DNA from: JAVBTT01 sp031550325
GTDB lineage: Bacteria; Bacillota; Clostridia; Oscillospirales; UBA929
Length of the DNA: 64,000 nt
Reading direction: 5' to 3'
NCBI GenBank assembly: GCA_031550325.1
Contig: JAVBOR010000002.1
Location: forward strand, 22,070-86,069
Below the pieces are notes generated by a model. The model did no database searches. It was not told the DNA's origin and saw only the letters and a program-made list of their open reading frames with translations. Shown here piece by piece: positions 53,862-61,797 of the stretch (position 1 is the first letter of the stretch; each line of letters opens with the position of its first letter). The position numbers and the translations under genes were made by a program.

Positions 53862-54767
53862 GTGTATCAAAAGCGAACCGATCTTGCCGTCGAGGCGCAA
53901 GAGCTCTGGCAGGAAAGCGCACAGGATCAGACGGAGCTGTCCGGCGTCATCGCGCGCGAATACACCCGCGAGGGTTGCCTGGTCACCCATGTGGAAATCA
54001 CCACCGAGGAGGGCGCGCAGGCGCTGGGCAAACCCGAGGGCCGCTATGTGACCGTCGAGCTCACCGGCTTTGCCCGCCGGGAGGCAGACGCGTTTCATCG
54101 CGCGGTGACTGCGGTCGCAGAGGAGCTGCGCGCGCTTGTGCCCGAAACCTTCACAAACTGCGCGCTTGTGGCCGGTCTGGGCAACCGTGCCATTACCCCC
54201 GACGCCATTGGCCCGCTCTCGGTGGAATCTGTTATTGTCACGCGGCACCTGATTGACAAAATGCCCGACCTGTTCGGCCATATGCGCCCTGTCGCGGCGA
54301 TCACCCCGGGCGTTTTAGGCACCACGGGAATGGAGAGCGCGGAGATCATCCGCGGCGTGATGGAACGCACCAAGCCCGATTTTATTGTGATGATTGACGC
54401 GCTGGCCTCGCGCAAGCTCTCGCGGCTGTGCACCACCATCCAGCTGTCCGACACCGGCATTGTGCCGGGCTCGGGCGTGGGCAACGCGCGCGCGGCGCTC
54501 AACGAGCAGACGCTCGGCATTCCGGTGATCGCCGTGGGCGTTCCGACCGTTGTCGACGCCGTCACGCTTGTCGCCGACCTGTCCGAGCAGGCCGGGCTCA
54601 AGGACGTCGATCCCGAGGCCGTTGCGCCGTTCAGCGGAGGTCTGATCGTCACACCCAAGGAGATCGACAGCCATGTCGAAGACATTGCGCGTGTCATCGG
54701 CTACGCGCTCAATCTGATCCTCCAGCCCGACATGACGATCGACGACGTGACCGGCATGCTGGCCTGA
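53862..54767 (+). CDS. gpr: Spore germination protease GPR
   Basis: GPR degrades alpha/beta SASP at the start of germination. The 301-residue protein begins with a short propeptide and the conserved RTDLAVEAQ, and contains VTVELTGFARREADAFHRAV, GLGNRAITPDAIGPL, VTRHLI, ITPGVLGTTGMES, FIVMIDALASRKLSRLCTTI and GSGVGNARAALNEQTLG. GTG at 53862 follows AGGAGGG. It stands before spoIIP as in Bacillus and Clostridium. Confidence 0.96.
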   Translation: MYQKRTDLAVEAQELWQESAQDQTELSGVIAREYTREGCLVTHVEITTEEGAQALGKPEGRYVTVELTGFARREADAFHRAVTAVAEELRALVPETFTNCALVAGLGNRAITPDAIGPLSVESVIVTRHLIDKMPDLFGHMRPVAAITPGVLGTTGMESAEIIRGVMERTKPDFIVMIDALASRKLSRLCTTIQLSDTGIVPGSGVGNARAALNEQTLGIPVIAVGVPTVVDAVTLVADLSEQAGLKDVDPEAVAPFSGGLIVTPKEIDSHVEDIARVIGYALNLILQPDMTIDDVTGMLA

Positions 54768-54770
54768 AGT

Positions 54771-54838
54771 CAGACTGTCAAAGACCCTTCGGTTCTTTGA
54801 CAAAGCGGGGGTTGGATCAAACCGCTGAAGCGGTTTGA
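54771..54838 (-). repeat. Fold-back repeat, fragment P1
   Basis: Starts CAGACTGTCAAAGAC just after the gpr stop, with the terminal hairpin, GGATCAAACCGC and stem C (AAACCGCTGAAGCGGTTT), then copy P2 begins. Confidence 0.75.
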
Positions 54839-55055
54839 GACTGTAGACAAACCTTCGATTTGTCTACAAACGGGAGCAGGAACGCGTCTTTGTGAAGACG
54901 CGCATTGGGTGGCTTTCCCGGAGTGAATCCGTGAAAGTCACTTGTTTCCATGCTTTGCGCTCAACCAGTCCAGCAGGGACCCGCCGCCTTCGGCGTCAGG
55001 CTCGACGTGAAAGACGATAAAGGACGAGGATGCGAGGGTCTTTTTTGACAGTCTG
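54838..55055 (-). repeat. Fold-back repeat, copy P2 (chimera)
   Basis: The first ~170 bp match copy E almost base for base (terminal arms GTAGACAAA/TTTGTCTAC, CGCGTCTTTGTGAAGACGCG, stem B and the core). After GGCTCGACGT the sequence switches to copy B type (AAAGACGATAAAGGACGAGG) and ends TTTTTTGACAGTCTG. The switch removes the outer pairing of stem A. Confidence 0.8.
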
Positions 55056-55136
55056 TCGTTCAAGAGCCTTTGGCTCTTGAACGAGGCGGAGGGTTGGCTC
55101 GCGTCTTTGCGAAGACGCGGGGGCCATTTTTGACAG
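55053..55136 (-). repeat. Fold-back repeat, copy P3 (84 bp, deleted)
   Basis: Terminal hairpin with new perfect arms GTTCAAGAGCC/GGCTCTTGAAC, stem C (CGCGTCTT/AAGACGCG) and the end TTTTTGACAG. Stems A and B are missing. Confidence 0.7.
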
Positions 55137-55200
55137 GCGCGCATGATTTCTCCGGACACGTCATATAGTGTTTTATCTGTGTACGGAGGAGGTGACGCCC

Positions 55201-56502
55201 ATGGGGGCGGCGGCAAAGACATCCCGCAGACGCGCAAACCCCGGCTTTCTGTCCTGGCGGCCCATGATCATGCTCGCGTGCGCCGTTGTTCTGGTGCGGA
55301 TTGTGGTCACAACAGGCCTGCTTGACGACGCGTCCGACATGGCTGCGGCGTGGACTCCCGGCGAGTCCCTGTCCGAGTTTCTGCTTCGCGCCGCCGGGCT
55401 TCCGGGCGACGAGGCACGCACCCCGCTGTATCTGAGCGTACTCATGGGGCAGAGCGCGCTGCTGCAGCCGGGCGGCACGGCTCAGGCTTCGCCCGATGTG
55501 ATTGAGCCTGGCGACGCGGCGCCCGAAACTCAACCGCAGCCGCAGGACACGGCGCCGCCCGACGTCTCTCTGGCGCCCGTTCTGAACGACCATTATCCCT
55601 GGGGCGTAAACGCCAGCGCCGTTCAGGCTGCTAACCCGCAGCCGGTCACCGAAACGGGCCTTCCCGGCGACGACCGTGTGTGGCCAGAGCCCGATCCCTC
55701 CAACCCGTCGGCAAAGCCCATCCAGGAGGTGACGCTCCTCGCGCCCAAGGATTCCCCTCTGGCTGTCTCCATCATAAACGACCCCAGCTATTCTGTGGAC
55801 ATCCCCGCCATGCTCGCTTCAGCCTCAAAGCTGCGCGCGGCCGTCACAGCCGGAGCGCAGATTCTGATCATCCACACCCACGGCAGCGAGAGCTTTCTGC
55901 CGGATGACCGCCACTACTATGTGCCCACGGACATTGAGCGCACCGAGGACACCCATTACAATGTGGTGCGTCTGGGCGACGAGATGACCCATCGGCTTCA
56001 GGCGCTGGGTCTGACCGTGATCCACGACCGGACCATATACGACTATCCGACCTATCGCAACTCCTACAGCAAGGCCCTGACCGCCATAGAAAAGCATGTC
56101 GCCGACAACCCTAGCCTTCAAATGGTGATCGACATCCACAGGGACTCCATCCAAACCTCCAACGGCACCATGTACAAGGCCGTCAGCGAGACCGACAGGG
56201 GAAAAGCGGCGCAGATGATGTTCGTCATCGGCAGCAACGCTACGGGCCTTGTCCACGACCACTGGCGGGACAATCTGACGCTGGCCTGCCTGCTTGAGCA
56301 GCGTCTGCTGAGCGCCTACCCCACGCTAATGCGCCCCATCCATCTGCGTAAGGAGCGCTTTAACCAGCACGCCACCACGGGCTCCATGATCCTCGAGGTA
56401 GGTACCGCCGCCAACTCGCTGTCAGAAGCCCTTTTATCGGTCAATCTGTTCTGCGACACCGTCGGCCCTGTGCTGGCCGAGAGCATGGGCGTCGCCAAAT
56501 AG
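55201..56502 (+). CDS. spoIIP: Stage II sporulation protein P, peptidoglycan amidase/endopeptidase
   Basis: SpoIIP removes stem peptides during engulfment and provides the substrate for SpoIID. The 433-residue protein has a membrane helix (PMIMLACAVVLVRIVVTTGL), a long Pro/Asp-rich linker, and the C-terminal amidase domain with zinc ligands in ILIIHTHGSESFLP, VIDIHRDSI and the catalytic Glu region MILEVGTAANSL. ATG at 55201 follows GGAGGAGG; an in-frame start 11 codons upstream has none. It follows gpr, the usual order. Confidence 0.95.
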   Translation: MGAAAKTSRRRANPGFLSWRPMIMLACAVVLVRIVVTTGLLDDASDMAAAWTPGESLSEFLLRAAGLPGDEARTPLYLSVLMGQSALLQPGGTAQASPDVIEPGDAAPETQPQPQDTAPPDVSLAPVLNDHYPWGVNASAVQAANPQPVTETGLPGDDRVWPEPDPSNPSAKPIQEVTLLAPKDSPLAVSIINDPSYSVDIPAMLASASKLRAAVTAGAQILIIHTHGSESFLPDDRHYYVPTDIERTEDTHYNVVRLGDEMTHRLQALGLTVIHDRTIYDYPTYRNSYSKALTAIEKHVADNPSLQMVIDIHRDSIQTSNGTMYKAVSETDRGKAAQMMFVIGSNATGLVHDHWRDNLTLACLLEQRLLSAYPTLMRPIHLRKERFNQHATTGSMILEVGTAANSLSEALLSVNLFCDTVGPVLAESMGVAK

Positions 56503-56699
56503 CCCTCCGCGCCTTCGTCCTTTTCCTGGATTCGCGTCAAGCCTGACGCCGCAGGCGGCAGGTTCTGGCTGGACCAAATCCAGGAAAAATGAACCACAAC
56601 GGTTTCGGGATTTCACTCCGGGGAAGCGTTTCTTTACGCGTCTTCACAAAGACGCGATCCTGTCCCCGCTTTGTCAAAGAACCCTTGGTTCTTTGACAA
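56503..56699 (+). repeat. Fold-back repeat, copy Q (chimera)
   Basis: It begins directly at the spoIIP stop codon. The left part is copy O2/D type (stem A arms TTTTCCTGGATT/AATCCAGGAAAA, then ACGGTTTCGGGA), the right part copy C type (CTCCGGGGAAGCG, stem C ACGCGTCTTCACAAAGACGCG, terminal hairpin GTCAAAGAACC with GGTTCTTTGAC). The switch falls in the loop of stem B and leaves its arms mismatched. Confidence 0.85.
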
Positions 56700-56713
56700 G
56701 CAGTATTACCAGC

Positions 56714-56742
56714 TTGCATTTTAACCCGCCGTATACTATACT
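56714..56742 (+). promoter_or_regulatory. Promoter of the mnmA-like gene
   Basis: TTGCAT, a 17-base spacer and TATACT, about 33 bp before the start codon. Confidence 0.65.
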
Positions 56743-56774
56743 GAATCCACTTTCCTGAAAGTGGGCGTTTATGC

Positions 56775-57743
56775 GTGCATATTGTGGTAGGGCTGTCAGG
56801 CGGGGTGGACTCCTCTGTAGTGGCGGCTCTTTATCTTTCGCGCGGGCATAAAGTCACCTGCGTCTATTTGGACGGCGGCTTCGGTTCGTCGCAGGACGCG
56901 CGCGCGGTGGCGGCTGGGCTTGGCGCGGCCTTTGAGGTCGTGGATACCTCCGACGCGATGCGCCGTCTGGTCATGGCGCCATTTCTCGACGCCTACGCGG
57001 CCGGACAGACCCCCAACCCCTGCATCGAGTGCAATCCTTCGGTCAAGTTCCCGTCGCTTTTGGCTGCCGCGCGCAGGCTTTCAGCCGACCGCGTCGCCAC
57101 CGGGCATTACGCGCGATGCGCGGAAGGCGCGCTCTACAAAGGCCTTCCGGGCCGCGACCAGAGCTACATGATGTATCGCCTCCCGCGCGACAACCTGCCC
57201 CTTCTGGAGTTCCCGCTCGGGGCGATGGACAAGCCGAGCGTGCGCGCGCTGGCGCGCGAGCTCGGCTTACCAGTCGCAGAGAAAAAGGACAGCATGGACA
57301 TCTGCTTTCCCTATGAAGAGCCGCAGCTTGACTGGACGCTGCTCGCGCCCGACGGCCGCGAGCTTGGCCGCCACAAGGGAATCCTGACGCTTGGACAGCG
57401 ACGCGGGCTGGGGGTCGCCTCGGCCGAGGGGAGGCTGTATGTGTCGGCACTCGATCCCAAGCGCCGGGTGGCGACACTTGACGGCATCGATTCGGTGCTG
57501 TCGCACACATTTGACCTGCGCCGCGTGCACTGGCTGATCGACGAGCCGTCCGGAACCATCGCCTGCGCGGCGCGCATTCGGCATGCCGGAACCGAAGCCC
57601 GGGCGGAGGTCGTCCCAAGGCCGTCGGAATGCGCGACGTTGACGTTCGAAGATCCGATGTTTGGCGGCGCGCCCGGCCAGTCGGCGGTGTTTTATGAAGG
57701 TGAGCGCGTTCTGGGCGGCGGCGTGATCGACGCGGTTCGTTGA
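56775..57743 (+). CDS. mnmA: tRNA 2-thiouridine(34) synthase, short MnmA-type
   Basis: MnmA thiolates U34 of tRNA for Lys, Glu and Gln. The 322-residue protein has the PP-loop GLSGGVDSSVVAA, the catalytic Cys83 in NPCIECNPSVKF, GHYARC, the KDSMDICFPYEE motif with second Cys177, and the C-terminal barrels (HKGILTLGQRRGLGVA). It is about 35-40 residues shorter than usual and may be a paralogue rather than the sole MnmA. GTG start at 56775; the ribosome site is weak. Confidence 0.88.
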   Translation: MHIVVGLSGGVDSSVVAALYLSRGHKVTCVYLDGGFGSSQDARAVAAGLGAAFEVVDTSDAMRRLVMAPFLDAYAAGQTPNPCIECNPSVKFPSLLAAARRLSADRVATGHYARCAEGALYKGLPGRDQSYMMYRLPRDNLPLLEFPLGAMDKPSVRALARELGLPVAEKKDSMDICFPYEEPQLDWTLLAPDGRELGRHKGILTLGQRRGLGVASAEGRLYVSALDPKRRVATLDGIDSVLSHTFDLRRVHWLIDEPSGTIACAARIRHAGTEARAEVVPRPSECATLTFEDPMFGGAPGQSAVFYEGERVLGGGVIDAVR

Positions 57744-57860
57744 GCGCAAAAGGAGCTGCGCCTTGCATCCAGAGGCATTTTTTATTCTTTTTTATGATAT
57801 TCGTATAAAAACCATGGGGGGATATATAGGTTTCCTAAGCAAAATGGTCACAACTCTGTT

Positions 57861-57907
57861 GGCAACACCGGTTTTGAAAGTTTTTTCAAAACCGGTGTTG
57901 CCATTTT
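57861..57907 (+). terminator. Rho-independent terminator after mnmA
   Basis: Arms GGCAACACCGGTTTTGAAA/TTTCAAAACCGGTGTTGCC (19 bp, perfect) and then ATTTT. It is the longest perfect stem in the window outside the repeat family. Confidence 0.8.
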
Positions 57908-57973
57908 CCCGCAAATATTGTAGAATACAGTAAAATATTTGGATTTTTGTCTGTGACAGAGGAGGGGAACCGA

Positions 57974-59479
57974 TTGTTAAACTCAGCTGTCGTCGCCGTA
58001 TACATTCCGCTTCTCCTGGTCATTGTCGTTATTTGCATGATGGCGTTCGTGCGTGACCGGCAGCGCCTCATTACCCAGCGGTTCTTGTGGCTTTGTTCGA
58101 TTATTGCGTGCTGGCTGGCCACCGAGGTGGCCTTTCATCTGGCGCGCAATTTTTTGCTGTCCCGCATTTTGTTTGACATTAAGCTCGCCTTTGTCGCCTT
58201 CTCGGCCGTGCAGGTTTTCATGCTGTCCACTAATTTTTACCAAAAAGCCGTGCGTAAGCGCCCATATACGCTGTTTTTATTTGTCATTCCGTTCATTACC
58301 GCCGTGCTGTCCTGCACAAGCTATTACCACACACTGATCCGGGCCTCCATCGTTGTTTTGGAGACCGAGCCGACGCATATCATCGAGCATGTGCGCGGTG
58401 CGTGGTTCTGGGTTCACTCGGGGTACAGCTACATCCTCATGCTGGCGTCCGCGGTCAGTATTGTCCGGCAGCATAGGCGCCTTCCCAAGGATTACAGGCT
58501 CCCGTCAACTCTTTTGGTGATCGGGGTGTTTGTTTCCCTGCTCTGCAACCTTCTCGTCGTCACCAACATCGTGGTTCTGGATGTGGACATCACGCTGATC
58601 GGGATGAGCGTGGCGCTGATTTTCATCTACGTCGCCATCAACACCAACGAGCAAGTCGGCTTTTTGATCCTCGCGCGCGACGAACTATTCAGCTATCTGG
58701 AGGACTGCGTGTTTATTCTGGACAACAACCGCAGGGTCATTGACTATAACCAGTCGGCCAAACAGCTTCTGGACCAGCTGAGGCTTGCGTCGCCCATTGC
58801 GTCCTTTGAAGCGGTCACCGTTCACCTGTCAGGACATGAGACTGGTTTTGAGTCGGGAAGCCTGGCCGAGGAGGGCGCCGACGTAGTTCTGGCGGGCAGT
58901 GATCCGCCCGTGACCTATAACGTGCGCGAGCGTGCTCTGCGCAACAAAGGCGGCGTGCTGGTCGGCTCCTTTGTCCGCTTTTCTGATGTAACCCGCTACA
59001 AGCTCCTGATTGACAGGCTGGAGGAGTCCGCCGGCGTCGATCCGCTTACAGGGCTGGCCAACCGCCGCAGCTACGAAATGGACCGCAGCATGCTGGACAT
59101 TCCCGAAAACTTGCCGCTGAGCGTCATTCTGGGCGACGTCAACGGGCTGAAAGCGGTCAACGACCACCAGGGCCATCAGACCGGCGACGTACTGCTTCGT
59201 CTGGCAGCGCAGGTCATCTCCGAGGCCTGCCCGAAGGGCGCCACGGCATACCGGCTTGGCGGCGACGAGTTTTTAATGCTCATGCCCGGAACGGACAGCG
59301 ACGGCGCCAAGGCCATCATGCGGCAGATCACCGAGGTGTTTTCCATGATAAAGCGCTATCCGTTCTCCCCCTCCATGGCGCTCGGCCACGCCACCAAAGA
59401 GCATCTCGGGGTGTCGCTCGACCAACTGTTTGATCAGGCCGACGCGCGCATGTACTCAAGCAAAAAAGCGCGCCGATAA
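57974..59479 (+). CDS. Membrane diguanylate cyclase (7TM histidine-kinase-type sensor, PAS, GGDEF)
   Basis: A 501-residue protein. Residues ~1-220 contain seven membrane helices arranged like the histidine-kinase N-terminal 7TM sensor region. A PAS-like domain follows (ELFSYLEDCVFILDNNRRVI) and then a GGDEF domain with intact RLGGDEFLMLMPG near residue 429, so it should make c-di-GMP. The RxxD inhibitory site is absent (CPKGA in its place). TTG at 57974 is chosen because GAGGAGGGG stands six bases upstream; an earlier TTG at 57947 precedes that site. Confidence 0.9.
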   Translation: MLNSAVVAVYIPLLLVIVVICMMAFVRDRQRLITQRFLWLCSIIACWLATEVAFHLARNFLLSRILFDIKLAFVAFSAVQVFMLSTNFYQKAVRKRPYTLFLFVIPFITAVLSCTSYYHTLIRASIVVLETEPTHIIEHVRGAWFWVHSGYSYILMLASAVSIVRQHRRLPKDYRLPSTLLVIGVFVSLLCNLLVVTNIVVLDVDITLIGMSVALIFIYVAINTNEQVGFLILARDELFSYLEDCVFILDNNRRVIDYNQSAKQLLDQLRLASPIASFEAVTVHLSGHETGFESGSLAEEGADVVLAGSDPPVTYNVRERALRNKGGVLVGSFVRFSDVTRYKLLIDRLEESAGVDPLTGLANRRSYEMDRSMLDIPENLPLSVILGDVNGLKAVNDHQGHQTGDVLLRLAAQVISEACPKGATAYRLGGDEFLMLMPGTDSDGAKAIMRQITEVFSMIKRYPFSPSMALGHATKEHLGVSLDQLFDQADARMYSSKKARR

Positions 59480-59493
59480 TCATCTGCTGCAAA

Positions 59494-59529
59494 ACTGCCC
59501 CCTGTCCGGCGTTTCGGATGGGGGGCAGT
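59494..59529 (+). terminator. Hairpin after the 7TM-GGDEF gene
   Basis: ACTGCCCCC pairs with GGGGGCAGT and TCCG with CGGA inside. A degenerate repeat piece (TCTTTGACAGGGCGGAG then TCATCAAACCGGC, 59551-59585, copy R) follows. Confidence 0.5.
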
Positions 59530-59686
59530 CTGCCGCAAAACCCCTAAAATCTCTTTGACAGGGCGGAGTCCTCATCAAACCGGCAGCCGCGGCCTTATGC
59601 GGCGCGGGCCGTTTTCCCCCGGCGCTGTCGATGAATGGGCCGGCGCACCCGACCTCATTTCAGCCAAAAAGAATGCCGAACTGCTG

Positions 59687-59715
59687 CTGACTTTGCCCGA
59701 AGAACGTGGTATGAT
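59687..59715 (+). promoter_or_regulatory. Promoter of the DUF2284-like gene
   Basis: CTGACT, a 17-base spacer and TATGAT, about 85 bp before the start codon. Confidence 0.55.
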
Positions 59716-59802
59716 CTTAGTAACGCATTCCATAAAAGACATCGGGGCTCAGCGGCAAAGACTGCGACTTTCCCGCCATACGGGTAATCGGGAGCAAAGC
59801 AG

Positions 59803-60339
59803 GTGGAAAACTTGGTGGAAGATCAGGCAATGCGCGCCCTCGCGGACGGCTTTACGCGGGCGTTTTTTGTTTCACCGTCGGCGCTGGAGGTGCTGGAGGA
59901 GGTGCGCGGCATGTGCGCCGCCGACCGCTGCCGGCAATTTGGCCGCAGCTGGTCCTGTCCGCCGGCCTGCGGCACGCTGCGCCAGTGCGCCGAGCGGCTC
60001 TGCAGCTGCCGGAGCGGCCTGCTGGTTCAGACCGTCGGCCAACTGGAGGATGATTTTGACCTCGACGGCATGGACGCCGCTCTTGTGCGCCACAGGCAGA
60101 GCTTTCTGACCCTTGCCGCACGCGCCCGGCTTCTGTATCCCGGCTGTCTGCCTCTGGCAGCCGGCGCGTGCGCGGTGTGTGCGCATTGCGCCTATCCCGA
60201 GCCCTGCCGCGCGCCTGAGAAATGCCATCCCTCGATGGAGGCGTTTGGTCTGCTCGTTTCGCAGGTCTGCCAGGCCTGCGGCGCGCCATACCACAGCGGC
60301 CAACTGACCGTGACCTATACAAGCTGCATTCTGTACTGA
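59803..60339 (+). CDS. Cys-rich putative metal-binding protein (DUF2284 family)
   Basis: A 178-residue protein with many Cys in the DUF2284 pattern: MCAADRCRQFGRSWSCPPAC, then GACAVCAHCAYPEPCRAPEK and CHPSMEAFG. The family is described only as predicted metal-binding; the Cys clusters could hold an iron-sulfur centre. GTG at 59803 follows GGGAG; TTG at 59812 is an alternative. It is monocistronic between the GGDEF gene and the infC promoter. Confidence 0.82.
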   Translation: MENLVEDQAMRALADGFTRAFFVSPSALEVLEEVRGMCAADRCRQFGRSWSCPPACGTLRQCAERLCSCRSGLLVQTVGQLEDDFDLDGMDAALVRHRQSFLTLAARARLLYPGCLPLAAGACAVCAHCAYPEPCRAPEKCHPSMEAFGLLVSQVCQACGAPYHSGQLTVTYTSCILY

Positions 60340-60360
60340 GGTGTGCCTATCGCAAAAAGC

Positions 60361-60389
60361 TTGACACAGGCTTATTTGTCTGGTATACT
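60361..60389 (+). promoter_or_regulatory. Strong promoter of infC-rpmI-rplT
   Basis: Consensus TTGACA, a 17-base spacer and TATACT. The transcript starts near 60396 and has a ~145-nt leader. Confidence 0.8.
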
Positions 60390-60395
60390 TTGTTT

Positions 60396-60538
60396 CGCAC
60401 AATAAAGCAGGGCGCACCCGCCCTCACCCTTCGCTCTTGGCGCAGGGTCAACATGGATTCGTGTTGAGGCTCAGGTCTCAATGCGTCGCTTGTTGCGCGG
60501 GGAGTCCATCCATCGCGTTTTTTTATTTTTGGAGGTGA
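60396..60538 (+). promoter_or_regulatory. Leader of the infC operon with a probable attenuator
   Basis: The leader contains several possible pairings (ATGGAT with ATCCAT, CGCG with CGCG) and ends in a run GTTTTTTTATTTTT (60517-60530) directly before the infC ribosome site. In Firmicutes the L20 leader terminates this operon when ribosomal protein L20 is in excess. The position and T-run fit that mechanism, but I could not fold the exact terminator and antiterminator by eye. Confidence 0.55.
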
Positions 60539-60544
60539 ATGGGT

Positions 60545-61069
60545 ATCAGCAATATGGCTCATCAAATCAATGAGGACATCCGCGACCGGGAGATTCGCCT
60601 GATCGGCGAAGACGGCTCGCAGTTGGGGATTCTTCCATTGAAAGAGGCGCTCAGCATCGCGCAGTCCAAGGATCTTGACCTGGTTAAGATCGCACCGCAG
60701 GCCACTCCACCGGTGTGCCGCATTATGGACTACGGAAAATTCCGGTTTGAACAGGCGAAAAAAGACAAAGAAGCCAAAAAGAATCAGAAGATTGTCGAAA
60801 TAAAAGAAATTCGACTGTCTCCGGGTATTGATGTGCACGATTTCGACTTTAAACTGAAAAATGCGCTCCGTTTTCTGCAAGAGGGCGACAAGGTCAAGGT
60901 GAACATTCGGTTCCGCGGTCGTGAAATGGCGCACACCTCCATCGGAGAAAAACAGCTTCTTAAATTTGCCGAGGGCTGCGCCGAACTGGCCAACGTTGAA
61001 AGGCAGCCCAAGCTGGACGGGCGCAACATGTCCATGTTCCTGTCACCCAAACCCCAGCCGAAACCCTAA
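60545..61069 (+). CDS. infC: Translation initiation factor IF-3
   Basis: IF-3 checks the start codon on the 30S subunit. The ~174-residue protein has the N-terminal domain (INEDIRDREIRLIGEDGSQL), a Lys-rich linker and the C-terminal domain (RLSPGIDVHDFDFKLKNALR, RFRGREMAHTSIGEKQLLKF). The ribosome site GGAGGTGA (60531-60538) is too close to the ATG at 60539. ATC at 60545 has correct spacing and starts ISNMAHQINEDIR, which aligns with infC genes that use AUU-type starts for autoregulation. I therefore prefer ATC; the ATG would add two residues. Confidence 0.93.
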   Translation: MSNMAHQINEDIRDREIRLIGEDGSQLGILPLKEALSIAQSKDLDLVKIAPQATPPVCRIMDYGKFRFEQAKKDKEAKKNQKIVEIKEIRLSPGIDVHDFDFKLKNALRFLQEGDKVKVNIRFRGREMAHTSIGEKQLLKFAEGCAELANVERQPKLDGRNMSMFLSPKPQPKP

Positions 61070-61088
61070 CAGGAAGGAGTTCTTTGTC

Positions 61089-61286
61089 ATGCCCAAACTT
61101 AAAACGCACAGCGGCGCGAAGAAGCGCTTTAAAGTGTCGAAAACCGGGATGGTCAAGCGCGGCCACGCGTACCGCTCTCACATTCTCAACAAAAAGACCA
61201 CCAAGCGCAAACGCGGCCTGCGCAAGGGCGCTTATTGCGATAAGACCTACGAGCAGAATATCAAGACACTCATTCCCTACATGTAA
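61089..61286 (+). CDS. rpmI: 50S ribosomal protein L35
   Basis: A 65-residue basic ribosomal protein, full family length: MPKLKTHSGAKKRFKVSKTG at the N-terminus, then HILNKKTTKRKRGLRKG and a C-terminal IKTLIPYM. ATG at 61089 follows AGGAAGGAG. It lies 19 bp after infC. Confidence 0.97.
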   Translation: MPKLKTHSGAKKRFKVSKTGMVKRGHAYRSHILNKKTTKRKRGLRKGAYCDKTYEQNIKTLIPYM

Positions 61287-61308
61287 AACCCAGGAAGGAT
61301 GAAAGACA

Positions 61309-61662
61309 ATGGCTCGCATCAAAGGCGCGGTTACCACGCGCAGAAGACGCAATAAGATATTAAAGCTCGCCAAGGGGTATTGGGGCGCCCGCAGCAAGCA
61401 TTTCCGCACAGCCAACCAGGCCGTCATGAAAAGTCTGCAGTACGCGTATATCGGCCGCAGACTCAAAAAGCGCGACTTCCGCCGCCTGTGGATCACACGG
61501 ATTTCCGCCGGCGCGCAGATGAACGGCCTGAACTACTCCCGCTTCATGTACGCGCTGAAGAAGCTCGAAATTCCCCTGAATCGCAAGATCCTGGCCGAAA
61601 TGGCCGTCAACGACAGGCCCGCTTTCGCGGCGATTGTTGAAAAGGCCAAGACAGCGCTCTAG
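61309..61662 (+). CDS. rplT: 50S ribosomal protein L20
   Basis: A 117-residue ribosomal protein that is also the expected regulator of this operon. Typical segments: MARIKGAVTTRRRRNKILKL, KGYWGARSKHFRTANQAVMK and RISAGAQMNGLNYSRFMYAL. ATG at 61309 follows AGGAAGGA, 22 bp after rpmI. Confidence 0.98.
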   Translation: MARIKGAVTTRRRRNKILKLAKGYWGARSKHFRTANQAVMKSLQYAYIGRRLKKRDFRRLWITRISAGAQMNGLNYSRFMYALKKLEIPLNRKILAEMAVNDRPAFAAIVEKAKTAL

Positions 61663-61744
61663 GCCTCTGCTTTGCGAGGCTATCTCTGCCTTAGGCGCGC
61701 TTTCGCCCGGTGGAGACCGGCTTTCCCTTAAACGGACTGTTCAT

Positions 61745-61782
61745 GGGCATTGCGGCAAACCGCGATGCCCAATCGGTTTTTT
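61745..61782 (+). terminator. Rho-independent terminator after rplT
   Basis: GGGCAT-GCGG pairs with CCGC-ATGCCC around CAAA (one T/G mismatch), followed by AATCGGTTTTTT. Confidence 0.7.
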
Positions 61783-61797
61783 GGAAAGGAATGTAAC

